Shown: positions 9,801-19,435, counted from the stretch's first letter. The stretch is 64,000 nt of DNA from Sphingobacteriaceae bacterium (GCA_014380615.1 JACMJM010000062.1:1-64000), one strand, 5' to 3'. Notes: generated by a model not told the origin, from the sequence alone. A program made the numbers and translations.

Positions 9801-12023
9801 TATCAGAACGCCTATGATATTACGAAGGAGACTGTAAAGAAGGTACGAGTAATACATAATTTTGGAGATTGCACAGTCGCATATCTCGATGTTCCCTACA
9901 CTGCAATTTCAAACACAACCAATACCGTAGTTACTGTTGCTTACAAATTGCCGCTTAACCCAGTGCATCTTCCGATAGCCGGCTGTGCTGATGGTAAGGG
10001 TACCGTGCCTTTCAAAGTCGAAGAAGTAACGCCAATTACCGATTATTACGATTACTTGAGTAAACTGGGTGCATACTCTGGTGCTGGATATAGACAAGAC
10101 GATACCCCGGTTAATGGTAGCAAAACACACGTGTATAATTACACCCGGTGTTTTACGGATGCAGAGATGGCTGCGTTACTAAAGACGTTCCAAGCTGTAG
10201 GAAGTGCTACCGCAACAGTGGGCAAACTATTTGTGACAGACGTTGGAACTCCTCAGGCAAAAAAGGATGAGATAAGAGATTACATCAACGGCTTAAATGG
10301 GAAGACAGTCGCTATTTGGGTTAACTATAACGAGCAGAAGATTGCTGACATTGTTGAAGTAAAATTTGGTTCCGGCATACCGGGAGCCACCTCTGAGGCT
10401 AGCAACGCATTTATCGCCGGATGTAAGAATATTTTGAAGGCAGCGGATTGGGCCCCCGCATTCAATCCCTTTGCAGCAATCTTCGATGGATTAGCAGGAT
10501 TGATCTCCGAACTAAAAGTTCCGGAAAGGTTCTATGATCCGGACTATAACCAAGGTGGCTTAGTTTATAACGAAGTACCTGCACGAATTTACGGACTAGC
10601 AAGTGGCATCTCGCTGAGTGAAGAACTTTCTCGCCTAGTGACCGGAACAACAGAAAAGTATTCAGCGAGCAGAGTAAGTTTTGCTATGTTTTGCGGCGTG
10701 TCGAACGGGGTGGTGGACATGGTTAAAGGGGTGACCGAATCCGCTTCAATTGCTTCAAAGGCGCCAGGCTTCGTGTATGACATGATCACGAATGCGGCTG
10801 AGCGTGCAAAGATGAAGGCAATGCTGGATAAGATCTCTTTCAGCCAGATTCAGCAATTAGCGGGTAATGCCATAACCCAGTGCAGCACTAACCCGTGCAT
10901 GAAGGCGTACTGTACTTCTTATGGAGTGCTCAACGTAGCTACCATTGTTATTCCATTCACTTCTGTGGGTAAGGTTGGCGCCGTAGCTGGAGCACTTAAG
11001 ACGCTTGATGCTTTAGATGCTGTGGGCGCAGGGATGAGCGTAATGTTCAAGGCTTGTGGGACAATTATCAAGCCCACCTATAGACTAGCAGCAACAGCTG
11101 TAAAGACTGGCGGAAAAGCTTTAAGCTTTACATTAGAAGTGGGGCAAGCGTTCATTAAACCGGGCATTAAGGTCTCCTTTCCGTCGGGAGTCGCATATAG
11201 CTGTATAATACCATTGCCAATAAGGATAGATCTTACTCAGAATGTTAAGAATGCCTACAATAAGATCAAAGAGCTAAGCGAAACAGAACTTAAATCTAAA
11301 ATAGAGCAAGCTTTAGCCGGTAAGAACGTCGATGATTTGCCAGTTGATGCTGATGGTAATACAATAGTTGAAGTCCCAATTGAGGTAGATGGCGAGACTG
11401 TTTCAGTACCTGTTGTGGCTGGAACAGATGAGGGTTTAGAGAAAGTAGGCGGAAAGCTCGAGAAGGCTTTAGCCGCTAGGTTAGCCGACTTCCTTGCCCT
11501 GTCTCCTGCGGAAAAGATTGAAGATATAGCGAGAGCTTGGCGGATTTATTATCCTGAAATTTTCTTTGAGAGACGAGTTTTCGAGGAAATGATGGGGCAC
11601 TATCGTTATAAACTTTCTACAGGTTGGAGTCATACATCAGCGATCTCACTTAACTTCAAAGGTGTCGATTTCTACAAAGGCTCAGCTCAAGGGAGCAATA
11701 TCTTTGCCGAAACGGCTGTATCCATGAAAACCACTCTGACTACAAACGTAGATAATTGGCTATCGTCGGAGGCTATTCAGAAAAACATTGAGTTCATAAG
11801 ACAGGGGTTAAGCGCAACTGGTATGCCAGATCCTAGTTTGCTTAATAACGGAAGAATGTTTATTAATCAAGCCGAGATTCACATTTATATGCCCAAAGCA
11901 AACATCACCGAATCTTTGAAAAGTGCTTGGATTGAAAAACTAAATGCAGAAGTCACGAGACTAGAGCTTGCTCCTAATCAACTTAAGTTCGAAATTAAAG
12001 CGTTGGAAGACTTTATTGAATAG
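6807..12023 (+). CDS. Giant exported Fn3/zincin protein with C-terminal nuclease-like toxin domain
   Basis: A 1738-aa protein; the start is a GTG (6807), followed directly by a signal peptide (residues 1-25, ending SSNA-Q). Residues 26-290 form a beta-rich module resembling the N-terminal part of large Bacteroidota proteins that I recall being called TANFOR (name unverified). An Fn3 domain occupies about 292-381. A zincin-like site H866ELGH870 with a further His877 and a Met-turn-like NLMDY (891-895) suggests a metalloprotease, possibly for self-processing. Residues 1300-1470 are Ala/Gly-rich hydrophobic helices like the pre-toxin region of polymorphic toxins. Residues about 1578-1738 form a separate C-terminal domain with FERRVFEE, GVDFY (Asp1621) and AVSMKTT (Lys1641), which fits a PD-(D/E)xK-type nuclease fold. 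There is no T9SS sorting domain at the end. A small gene begins 7 bp later, as expected of an immunity gene. Toxin identity and nuclease activity are inference. Confidence 0.78.
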   Translation: MNFYKRFLSVILTVLGCFAAGSSNAQQVYPVQANLRLTPPYSLYLSDYTAPGAQKLQLDLFLKDLTKNNYPFRLRVRIEGFGITISSKPDFSVTPLYLNSGEMRVIYGDELSIYLDPANLVFQGLDLNSFQAAGGKLPEGVYRITFEVQDFYNKKVVSNAGTTVLAAYLSYPPIINMPFNNTIVTALNPQNVLFQWTPRHTGSINAAYNVAYKFSLVELNPPNRDPNDAINTSVPLFQTFTDQTFLAYGAAEPQLTKGNNYAVRVQAVEATGRDIFVNNGYSEVVKFTYGTPCETPNYVFAEVAGSNSIKVSWGQLPNQVSFAIRYREANNASAAWFEQVTNETSYIISGLRSGRVYEYQVKAECSGLYGDYTPVQTFQVPDESMLQGDLVCGQTQSTSTLANDALNILTPGMFFMAGSFPVTVTEVSGGNGVFSGTGTIGIPLLNKLNFLVTFSSISINADLKLINGKVSVARQTLEQSQDQLVADLTITPDATGHATAIVKDNLPNIINVTIPSPTVLPVYVPASNTITFEAIIEDGNDETNTPQTITIQLQEGQPPYVFQDKNGQTYEVAKDGTVTNRGKINASELTAGSTLTAKAISTEKGKVIFSAPGQKYGFDTFNSTLKGNAKYNVHYTLANDGTADNRISWKSVEAGKGDQLVARLEKTDQSLDPNKLEFRNGRGEPVDFKHDLGSLTYTINIVGAPGGTEREIYAFYLTGSAKDAGINLGKVNVSSFNPIAKKVVIVPVNGAGAGLSASSIQASLNEIYQQAVVSWDVRVADDFSDITLSSDNDGLDVGNSNELSAYTGEQKALTLSYKAGHSLENGTYYIFIVDRFSDAAQDGYMVRGGQVGFVKAGSGVSRAIAHELGHGAFSLSHTWEEIGGAKGATANLMDYDGGTELWYSQWKYLRNPDVIFRPFLSDDEGAVISQSYFLDPSGKPFRLKSRDGQGLYDKIIEPKTRTQPNGCLLGFRVNDIEYEASFSGNVFTGYHPKLGGAKYQNAYDITKETVKKVRVIHNFGDCTVAYLDVPYTAISNTTNTVVTVAYKLPLNPVHLPIAGCADGKGTVPFKVEEVTPITDYYDYLSKLGAYSGAGYRQDDTPVNGSKTHVYNYTRCFTDAEMAALLKTFQAVGSATATVGKLFVTDVGTPQAKKDEIRDYINGLNGKTVAIWVNYNEQKIADIVEVKFGSGIPGATSEASNAFIAGCKNILKAADWAPAFNPFAAIFDGLAGLISELKVPERFYDPDYNQGGLVYNEVPARIYGLASGISLSEELSRLVTGTTEKYSASRVSFAMFCGVSNGVVDMVKGVTESASIASKAPGFVYDMITNAAERAKMKAMLDKISFSQIQQLAGNAITQCSTNPCMKAYCTSYGVLNVATIVIPFTSVGKVGAVAGALKTLDALDAVGAGMSVMFKACGTIIKPTYRLAATAVKTGGKALSFTLEVGQAFIKPGIKVSFPSGVAYSCIIPLPIRIDLTQNVKNAYNKIKELSETELKSKIEQALAGKNVDDLPVDADGNTIVEVPIEVDGETVSVPVVAGTDEGLEKVGGKLEKALAARLADFLALSPAEKIEDIARAWRIYYPEIFFERRVFEEMMGHYRYKLSTGWSHTSAISLNFKGVDFYKGSAQGSNIFAETAVSMKTTLTTNVDNWLSSEAIQKNIEFIRQGLSATGMPDPSLLNNGRMFINQAEIHIYMPKANITESLKSAWIEKLNAEVTRLELAPNQLKFEIKALEDFIE

Positions 12024-12030
12024 TACGAGT

Positions 12031-12468
12031 ATGAAGTTTAAAAAAGACACCCATTTCTGGATTGCTAAAAATACAATTGACTCCACATCATCTCGCGATG
12101 AACGAATGAATTATGATAAGTGGGTCGACTTTGTTGACAGGTATCCAGACCAGTTTATTTGGAACGAAAACACACAACAGGGAATCGAGACTTTGGCCAG
12201 TATTGACAAAGTACCGGAAGGTTTTAAACATCGTGTTTTAGCCAGCTTAAATAAAGTTACCTGTTTCAGTGATTTTGACGGACGGAAAAGTTTATATAAT
12301 ATCTCATGTTCATTTGTTCTGGAGGCTAATTCGGTAAGCATAAGTTTTAAACGAACTCCTAGAATAGAGGACTTGAAAATTTTCCTTGAGATGGCCAAGC
12401 AACTGGACGCCTTGTTGTTAATGGATGGCAAAAAGATATTAGACGAAAAGTTGCTTGGCGAATTCTAA
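12031..12468 (+). CDS. Putative immunity protein of the upstream toxin
   Basis: A 145-aa protein beginning MKFKKDTHFWIAK at an ATG 7 bp after the toxin gene stop. An in-frame upstream extension to 11968 would overlap the toxin gene by 56 bp and is less likely. It has no signal peptide and no membrane segment, so it is cytoplasmic, and it matches no family I recognise. Size, soluble character, absence of motifs and immediate position after a C-terminal toxin domain are the standard hallmarks of an immunity protein in polymorphic toxin systems. The function therefore rests on context only. A 175-bp gap with a gene remnant follows before the next large gene. Confidence 0.7.
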   Translation: MKFKKDTHFWIAKNTIDSTSSRDERMNYDKWVDFVDRYPDQFIWNENTQQGIETLASIDKVPEGFKHRVLASLNKVTCFSDFDGRKSLYNISCSFVLEANSVSISFKRTPRIEDLKIFLEMAKQLDALLLMDGKKILDEKLLGEF

Positions 12469-12541
12469 ACGTCTTATGCTAGCGTACGCGTGCATATGTG
12501 CATACGAAGATATTACACTTATTAGGATAGATACGCAATAA

Positions 12542-12622
12542 CACGGCAAAGAAGCTGAACGAAAGAAGGAGACCGATGATGAGCAGCGCCGAACAGAACT
12601 AAAGAAATACAAGAAGACATAA
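12542..12622 (+). pseudogene. Orphan C-terminal coding remnant between immunity gene and next giant gene
   Basis: After an in-frame stop, 26 codons read HGKEAERKKETDDEQRRTEL and then KKYKKT before TAA at 12620-12622. There is no start codon and the composition is that of a charged helix. This looks like the tail of a gene whose 5' part was lost. Remnants of this kind are common next to toxin/immunity genes where cassettes have been exchanged. It is short, so chance cannot be excluded. Confidence 0.35.
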
Positions 12623-12643
12623 CCTACATTTTATCACAAGTTA

Positions 12644-15600
12644 ATGAACAAACTTCTACGCAGTCTTATCGTATTCGGGATATTGATAGGAAATATCCTG
12701 AATGCTCAGGCGCAAACTACCAACCCCTTAATAAAGCATATTCAGGATCTGCAGGCCACGGTGCAAAACCGGCGGTCATACCTCACAGACCTGCGGCCCG
12801 ATGGTAATTACATGCTGCCCATTGGCTTATTAAAAGCCGGAGATGCAAGCAGTAAGCCTGCCATTCTCATCGATGAAATAGCGCTGTATAAAGATTATGC
12901 AGAGATGAAGGCTTATGTTGCCCTATTACTTCCGGGCAGCAGCAACCCGGTTTATTTCGCAACGGTACAGCCGGTAAGAATTGGCTACAACGGCGGTATT
13001 TTGGGTACAGCCCGTATGGAGCTGGTGGAAGACCGTAAGGTGAATGTTTTTGGTGATGACACCTATCTTAAGATAAAGAGCGGCGACGGCTCGGGCAACT
13101 CGGGCAGTTACATTGAGTTCGATTGTAAGGGATTTTCGAGAGCAAGTCTGGATGTGGAGGCTCTGCTCTCTAGCAAGCTGGTAAAAGAAAATGCCGACGG
13201 AACCCAGAACCTGGGTAAAACCGAGGCGGACAGGGTGAAAGCACGCTTCAGGATGGAGTTCGCTGATTTGAACGATATCATTGCCAGTGCTACCATAGAG
13301 CCCTTCCAGGTTCGCGGGATGCAGCGCATTACTTTCGAGATAAACGATGCGGTGTTTGATATGAGTGATCTCAGCAATGCCTCATCAGTGGCTTTCCCTG
13401 CTGGTTATCTCGAAGATTACTATACGGGTGTGAGTCCGAACCTCTGGAGAGGGTTTTTCCTGAAAAGCTTATCAGTAAAGCTCCCGCAGGAAATTGAAGA
13501 TCGTTCGGCTAATGGCAGGAAGCAAATTCTTGTTGAGAATCTTCTGATCGATAATCATGGCGTTAGTGGCACGGCTGCAGCCTTAGATCTTATCCATTTA
13601 GAAAATGGAAATCTCGGTGGCTGGTCGTATTCAATTAGTCGGATAGCCCTATCTTTTAAAGCTAACCAGCTCATCTCGGGCTCTATGGGAGGGGGGATTG
13701 TTCTTCCCATTCAGAAGGAAGCTACCTCCTTAAGTTATGATGCAGTTATTGATCGCGATCTGAATTTCGGGTTCACTGTAAGAACGGATGAGACGCTAGA
13801 GTTCGACGTGTTTAGAGCAACTCAAGTTGAGCTTGAAACCGGCTCGGCTATTAATGTTACTTTAATCGACAAGAAGTTTAAAGCATCTGCCCTTTTGCAT
13901 GGCCGTATGGCTATTGGTGCTAGTTTAACAGACGATGAGCCGGTTCCTTCGAAAGAAAATGGCTTTCATTTAGGGAATATCCGGTTCGAAAATTTCAACA
14001 TTTCTACTACTTCTCCCTATATACATAGCGGAATATTTTCAACCTCGGCAAGTGCTACGCTCGGAAATTTCAGCGTAACCTTCAATACCATTAAGCTTGC
14101 TGTAACGCCTGAAAATATAGGATTACGCTTTGATATGTGGATGAGTTTCGCCAATAGTGAGGATGCTGAGAACGGGTTTTCTGCGGGGGCTGACCTGAGT
14201 ATCTTGAGTAAAGTTGATGTATTAACAGGAAAGCACATTTATAAATATCATAAAACACAGCTCAATAGAGTATTTCTGGATATTAACCACGGGGCATTCT
14301 CATTATATGGAGATTTGCATTTCTTTAGAAAAGATCAGGTGTTCGGTAGCGGCTTTAAAGGGGCGCTAACGGTTAAGATGCCGATGAAAATCACTGTGAG
14401 CGCTACCGCTTTATTTGGGAATGTCGACGGATTTAAGTATTGGTACACCGATGCCATGGCAAATTTCGAGAATGGCTTAAAGGTTACTCCAGCCGTTCAG
14501 ATCACAGGCTTTTCGGGTGGCTTATACTACAGGGTTAAGCAAAAGCCAACTGGGTCTGTCTCTGCAATAGCAGTAGTCAACTCGCAAACGGGCCTAGCAT
14601 ATCTGCCTGATCCCGGAGCCGGAATAGGCATCAGAGCAGGTGTTTTCTTTAGTCTGATAGGTAATCCTAAAGCCTTTAACGGAAACGTTGGACTCGAAGT
14701 GTCATTTAACAAAGGTGGCGGTTTGAACAGGGCAGCGTTAAGGGGTTTTGCCGCATTTATGAAAGAGCCAGCGCCAGATGCGGCAACGCATGCTAACAGG
14801 GCTGCAGCAGTTTTGGCGGGTACTGAACCGGGGTCTGTGAATGACGCTGTTTTCGCAGCACTTAGCACCGGTGGCGGATCGCTTACTGCTAATGCCATAA
14901 TCGAATACGTTGAGGACGATCCTGCATTATCTACATCAGGATTCCTGAACATTGAGTTTATTTCAAAACTGAATGTTGCCAATGGGTTATTACATGGCGA
15001 CTTTAGGGGGCAGGCTTATTTTAGCTCAAGCACCTGGCATATATTTTTAGGTACACCGCTTGTGCCAAATCAAGTCTCAATTGCGGGGATGCTTAATGCC
15101 CAAGCCTATTTTATGGTAGGGAAAAACCTGCCTCCCACCAGGGAAGTGCCTGCCCATGTACAACAGAGCATAGGGATTTATAAAGGAATTTCCAGAAATA
15201 CAGGCTCTTTGGGGCGTGGAGATGGATTCGCTTTCGGCGCTAGCTTAGACGCAAACACTGGAAACCTAAACTTTTTAATTTTTTACGGAAGTTTCTCGGC
15301 CGGAATGGGCTTTGATGTCGCGTTGAAAAATTACGGCGCAGTAAGTTGCGCGGGCCGCGACGGACTGTTGGGTGTAAACGGGTGGTACGCTAACGGAAGT
15401 GCCTATGCATATGTAGCAGGAGAGGTTGGAATTAGAGTGAAGATCTTCGGAAAAAGGAAGCAGCTACCAATATTAGCTCTCAAAGCCGGAGCTATGATGC
15501 AGGCAAAACTTCCTAATCCAAATTGGTTCCAGGGAGCTGTGGGAGGAAGTTATAGGATTCTAGGGGGGCTTATAAAAGGTAAATGTAGATTCCAGGTTAC

Positions 15601-17329
15601 AATAGGCCAGCAATGTGAAATGGTGGGTGCTCCGGAGGAGCAAGAGTCAAACCTTAGGGTGATATCAGAAATTATTCCGGGAAATAAAGAAGAGGAGATT
15701 AGTGTTACAAGTGATATAAAGGTGGTGTTTGATGTGCCGATGGGGGTGATACACGGAGAGGACGTAGACGGCGCTGCAGTTACGTTTTACATTGATGCAC
15801 CTGTCTTTACCATTAAGGTTGATGGTGTGGATATTCCCGGCTCAAAAAGCTGGAACAACGAATATACAACGTTAACTTTTACCCCTACTCAAATTTTGCC
15901 AGCTCATAAAACTGTTGACGTTGTTGTTGAAGTTACTTTTGAACAGCAGCAGGGCGTGATTCAGGTATGGGATGAGGAAACGGAAACTTTCTACGAGAGG
16001 CCGAATATGGTAAAATACACGGAAAATGGAGTTTTGCATGTTGACAGAATGGTAAGTTCTTTTAAAACCAGTGATCGTCCGATGAGGATTATGCCAGAAA
16101 ACGTTCTGTACAGTTATCCGATCAATAACCAACAAAATTATTATCAAAATGAGTCGAAGAATGGTTACCTGGTGATTAATCAGCGTCAGGATTATCACTT
16201 TGACCCTGCCAATAACATTAATCCGGTGGGTGTATTAATCCAACCTGATGGAAGCGAAATTCCAGTTCCGCTCACTCTGAACCAGGCAGAGAGGAAATAT
16301 AGCTATACATTCCCTGATTTAGCTAATAATTCTAAATATCAGTTCGTGATACGTTCAGCGAATACTGTTGTGTCTGCTAATCCGGATGATGAAGCGGAGG
16401 TAGATGACAAAATGATTATTTATACGTTGGACTTCAGAACCAGTAAATATTCAACGCTTGCAGAAAAGCTTGCGGCCGCAACTAAAATTCACATACCTGG
16501 ACGTATGGGTGGTCTTACTTTGCAAACAGATGAAAACTTTGAGGCTACCGAAGTTGGATCCTCGAATAGTCTAATAAAGGCAGCTACAGATATGTCTTAT
16601 GTGAGTAAAGCCTCGACATTGAATATCTTTAAAGATTATCCGCTTATACCCCTTAGTGGAGGATATACCATTCCTGCAGAACGCTTCGCTGCTTTCTTAA
16701 AAGGGACTTTCCTTTCATACGACAGTGCTAATGATTATGGTAAGTTGAGTCCTGGAGACGGCTCGTCAGTTTCACTGGTGCAGGTATCTTCGTTGACGTA
16801 TGATTTTAGTTATATCGCGGGGGAGTATAAAAGCTATTACTATCGATACGCAGGCACTAATCCCGCAATGTACGCTACTTTCGTGCATCCAACAGAATAT
16901 TGGAATCGATTGGAACCTAATGAGAGCTATCCTAATGGTTATCCCTACTATGGAGCAAGCGGGCCTAGAAGCCATTTGAACTATTGGTCGTATGAAGGTA
17001 CAGCAGACTCATATTACGATCGTAACAGAACCCAATTTCCAGGATATCTAAAGCCAATTTATACTGATAGTAATGGTAATGAACTAAGCGAACCAGAACA
17101 CGTGTGGGTTAGCAGTCTTGGGCAGTTCCAGGAGTATTACTCGACAAAATATTTCTATTCTAGTGAACCCACTGAGGAGGATAAGGTAAGTTTATCCAAG
17201 ATTCTTCCGTTCATAGACAAGAAATTCGAAGACTCAGATCTCTCCACGGTGCAAGAAGATACGTATATCGTAAAATATATCTTGCCAGGAACTAATATTA
17301 CGACCAGCACTAATAGAGTAAATAAATAA
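12644..17329 (+). CDS. 1561-aa exported beta-rich giant protein of the surface block
   Basis: A signal peptide (residues 1-24, ending NAQA-Q) is followed by about 1000 residues of beta-strand-rich, Gly/Ala-rich sequence, with recurrent patterns such as a GSGFKGALTVKMP stretch near 570, YYRVKQK near 630, and a Gly-rich segment at 900-1000 ending in CRFQVTIGQQCE. About residues 1010-1130 resemble a bacterial Ig-like (Big_5-type) domain (ISEIIPGNKEEEISVTSDIK). The remaining 430 residues are Tyr/Asn-rich and unassigned. No catalytic motif or T9SS domain is visible. It lies in the same operon-like block as the toxin-like protein and overlaps the next gene by one base (TAATG). A large scaffold or fibre is plausible; I do not recognise a named family. 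Confidence 0.8.
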   Translation: MNKLLRSLIVFGILIGNILNAQAQTTNPLIKHIQDLQATVQNRRSYLTDLRPDGNYMLPIGLLKAGDASSKPAILIDEIALYKDYAEMKAYVALLLPGSSNPVYFATVQPVRIGYNGGILGTARMELVEDRKVNVFGDDTYLKIKSGDGSGNSGSYIEFDCKGFSRASLDVEALLSSKLVKENADGTQNLGKTEADRVKARFRMEFADLNDIIASATIEPFQVRGMQRITFEINDAVFDMSDLSNASSVAFPAGYLEDYYTGVSPNLWRGFFLKSLSVKLPQEIEDRSANGRKQILVENLLIDNHGVSGTAAALDLIHLENGNLGGWSYSISRIALSFKANQLISGSMGGGIVLPIQKEATSLSYDAVIDRDLNFGFTVRTDETLEFDVFRATQVELETGSAINVTLIDKKFKASALLHGRMAIGASLTDDEPVPSKENGFHLGNIRFENFNISTTSPYIHSGIFSTSASATLGNFSVTFNTIKLAVTPENIGLRFDMWMSFANSEDAENGFSAGADLSILSKVDVLTGKHIYKYHKTQLNRVFLDINHGAFSLYGDLHFFRKDQVFGSGFKGALTVKMPMKITVSATALFGNVDGFKYWYTDAMANFENGLKVTPAVQITGFSGGLYYRVKQKPTGSVSAIAVVNSQTGLAYLPDPGAGIGIRAGVFFSLIGNPKAFNGNVGLEVSFNKGGGLNRAALRGFAAFMKEPAPDAATHANRAAAVLAGTEPGSVNDAVFAALSTGGGSLTANAIIEYVEDDPALSTSGFLNIEFISKLNVANGLLHGDFRGQAYFSSSTWHIFLGTPLVPNQVSIAGMLNAQAYFMVGKNLPPTREVPAHVQQSIGIYKGISRNTGSLGRGDGFAFGASLDANTGNLNFLIFYGSFSAGMGFDVALKNYGAVSCAGRDGLLGVNGWYANGSAYAYVAGEVGIRVKIFGKRKQLPILALKAGAMMQAKLPNPNWFQGAVGGSYRILGGLIKGKCRFQVTIGQQCEMVGAPEEQESNLRVISEIIPGNKEEEISVTSDIKVVFDVPMGVIHGEDVDGAAVTFYIDAPVFTIKVDGVDIPGSKSWNNEYTTLTFTPTQILPAHKTVDVVVEVTFEQQQGVIQVWDEETETFYERPNMVKYTENGVLHVDRMVSSFKTSDRPMRIMPENVLYSYPINNQQNYYQNESKNGYLVINQRQDYHFDPANNINPVGVLIQPDGSEIPVPLTLNQAERKYSYTFPDLANNSKYQFVIRSANTVVSANPDDEAEVDDKMIIYTLDFRTSKYSTLAEKLAAATKIHIPGRMGGLTLQTDENFEATEVGSSNSLIKAATDMSYVSKASTLNIFKDYPLIPLSGGYTIPAERFAAFLKGTFLSYDSANDYGKLSPGDGSSVSLVQVSSLTYDFSYIAGEYKSYYYRYAGTNPAMYATFVHPTEYWNRLEPNESYPNGYPYYGASGPRSHLNYWSYEGTADSYYDRNRTQFPGYLKPIYTDSNGNELSEPEHVWVSSLGQFQEYYSTKYFYSSEPTEEDKVSLSKILPFIDKKFEDSDLSTVQEDTYIVKYILPGTNITTSTNRVNK

Positions 17330-19431
17330 TGTTAAAATATCAACTATCTTTTTTCTTCGTAGTTGGGCTACTATTTGCTGCTAACGAAGGGGCTGTAGGG
17401 CAAACACGGCAGAGGATAAAACCCCGGAAGGCAAAGATAATGACTATTGCCCGTCCTTACAGAGATTCTATTTTGTTGCGTTGGGCGCCCGACGATCAGA
17501 GTGCCTGGCAATTTTTAAATAAGGAAGGATATGTTGTTAAACGCCAAACTCTTACAAGGGATGGGAAATTAGTAAGTTCATCGGTGTTTAAAGTTTTAAC
17601 AGCCAAGCCTATAGTTCCGGCACCTAAGGCCTCATGGCAGGCTTTGGTCGAAGCGGATGATAAATATGGAACTATTGCTGCACAGGCTCTGTATGGTGAC
17701 GACTTTGAGGTAACTCAAGAAGTTAAAGGAAATCCGGCCCAGGTAATTAATATGGTTAAGCAAAATGAGCAACGTTTTTCCATGGCCCTGTTTAGTGCCG
17801 ATCAATCGTTTAGAATTGCCAAAGCAATGGGATTGGCTTTTACTGATACGACTGCGAAAAGTAACGAAAGCTATCGGTACGTGATCATACCTAATCCAAA
17901 AAGGAGGATCAGGGACATTGACTCTGGTATGGTTGATGCAAGTTTTTTAGCGGCAAAACCACTTCCTAAAGTGACAGATCTAAAAGCTTTTGCGATGGAA
18001 AACGGAGTTCTGGTGAGTTGGCTCTCGAAACCCTTGCTTGGCCAGTACACTTATTATGAAGTGGAGCGTTCTGAGGATGAGGGTCAGACCTTCGTTAAAA
18101 TAAATAGTATTCCTACCGTAAATACCCAGGCAAATGACGATATCCCTAATGCGGAGCGGGCTTTCGACATGGATAGCGTTTCGGCATTAGGTAGGGTGTT
18201 GGTCTATCGAGTGAAGGGTATTTCTCCTTTCGGTGAAGTGGGGCCATCCTCTGATACGATTCATGTTACTGCATACCACCAACTTAAAGAACAGCCGATT
18301 ATAAAAGAGGCTAAAGTTCATAATGGAACCGTACAAATAGATTGGACCCTTCCCAAAACTGAGGCCGAAGTTACAGGTTTCGACATCGAGCGATCAAGCT
18401 CTAAGGAAAAAGGATTTCTGAAGATAAACTCTCAGCTGATCCCTCTATTAGATTCCAGTTTCATAGACTTAAAACCAAATAATATAAACTTTTACCGGGT
18501 AAAAGCTTACGCAAGAAACAGTCCTTCTCTATCATCATTAGATGTGTTAGTTCAGATGCCCGATAGCATTCCTCCGGCACCTCCAAAAGGGATGAGCGGA
18601 GAAATCAATAAAAAAGGTATTGTTAAATTAAAGTGGGAAGCTAATGCAGAGCCTGACTTGTTTGGTTACCGTGTGTTTAGGGCCAACAGTGAAGACGGAG
18701 AATATGCGCAGGTTACAAAGACTACGCGGTTGTTAAATAGTTTTATTGATACGGTCGATCTGAAAACTTTGACGAAATATGTTTTCTATAAATTCGTCGC
18801 TATTGATAAACGCTACAATCCTTCAGGTTTTTCGGAAGTATTAAAGCTGAAGCGACCCGATATAGTTCCTCCGGCGTCTGCAGTAATTACGGCAATTAAA
18901 GCACTTCCTAATGGAATTTATCTTTCCTGGTATAGGAGTGTTAGTGAAGATGTTGTAAAACATGAACTATTGAGAACTCCTGTGGGGAAAGAAGATTGGA
19001 AAACCGTTATCTCTTTCACAGATACTACAAAAAGCTATGTTGACCAGAGCGCGGAGTTAAATCAACCATATAGTTATAAGATTCGCGCTGTAGACGATAG
19101 TTATTTATCTTCCGAGTCTAAAGCATTCACTTCTAAACGCCTTGACCTTGGGTTACAGCCAGATGTGACCATTTTCAGGGGTACTGCCGATCGTGAAAAC
19201 CAGCAGATCATTTTAAAGTGGGACTATAAGCGTCTGGGCGTTAGTAAATACTTGTTGTATAAAGCTGAGGTGAGCAAGCCGCTGCGACTTTACAAGGCTG
19301 TTGATGCAAATCTCAACACTTTCAAAGACGATCAATTATTTATTAATACATCATACGAATACCGAATCAAGGCAGTGTTTGCCGACGGGACGGAGTCCAG
19401 GTTTTCAGATCGGATAGTCGTTGAGTACTAA
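17329..19431 (+). CDS. Exported protein with tandem fibronectin type III domains
   Basis: A 700-aa protein starting within the stop codon of the preceding gene (one-base overlap), which indicates translational coupling. Residues 1-25 are a signal peptide (ending AVGQ). The first 210 residues are unassigned. From about residue 213 there are five Fn3-like repeats of roughly 95 residues, each with the pattern of a strand ending in a conserved Trp (VSWLS, IDWTL, LKWEAN, LSWYR, LKWDY) and a later YRVK/YKIRA-type strand. Fn3 repeats usually act as spacers or protein-binding modules on the surface. No enzyme motif is seen. It most likely assembles with its neighbours as part of an extracellular structure. 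Confidence 0.85.
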   Translation: MLKYQLSFFFVVGLLFAANEGAVGQTRQRIKPRKAKIMTIARPYRDSILLRWAPDDQSAWQFLNKEGYVVKRQTLTRDGKLVSSSVFKVLTAKPIVPAPKASWQALVEADDKYGTIAAQALYGDDFEVTQEVKGNPAQVINMVKQNEQRFSMALFSADQSFRIAKAMGLAFTDTTAKSNESYRYVIIPNPKRRIRDIDSGMVDASFLAAKPLPKVTDLKAFAMENGVLVSWLSKPLLGQYTYYEVERSEDEGQTFVKINSIPTVNTQANDDIPNAERAFDMDSVSALGRVLVYRVKGISPFGEVGPSSDTIHVTAYHQLKEQPIIKEAKVHNGTVQIDWTLPKTEAEVTGFDIERSSSKEKGFLKINSQLIPLLDSSFIDLKPNNINFYRVKAYARNSPSLSSLDVLVQMPDSIPPAPPKGMSGEINKKGIVKLKWEANAEPDLFGYRVFRANSEDGEYAQVTKTTRLLNSFIDTVDLKTLTKYVFYKFVAIDKRYNPSGFSEVLKLKRPDIVPPASAVITAIKALPNGIYLSWYRSVSEDVVKHELLRTPVGKEDWKTVISFTDTTKSYVDQSAELNQPYSYKIRAVDDSYLSSESKAFTSKRLDLGLQPDVTIFRGTADRENQQIILKWDYKRLGVSKYLLYKAEVSKPLRLYKAVDANLNTFKDDQLFINTSYEYRIKAVFADGTESRFSDRIVVEY

Positions 19432-19435
19432 GAAG

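Noticed and set aside
14527-14982. Minus-strand open frame of 151 aa within the 1561-aa gene
   Set aside because: It is an antisense shadow of a well-supported coding frame with no ribosome-binding site or independent features.
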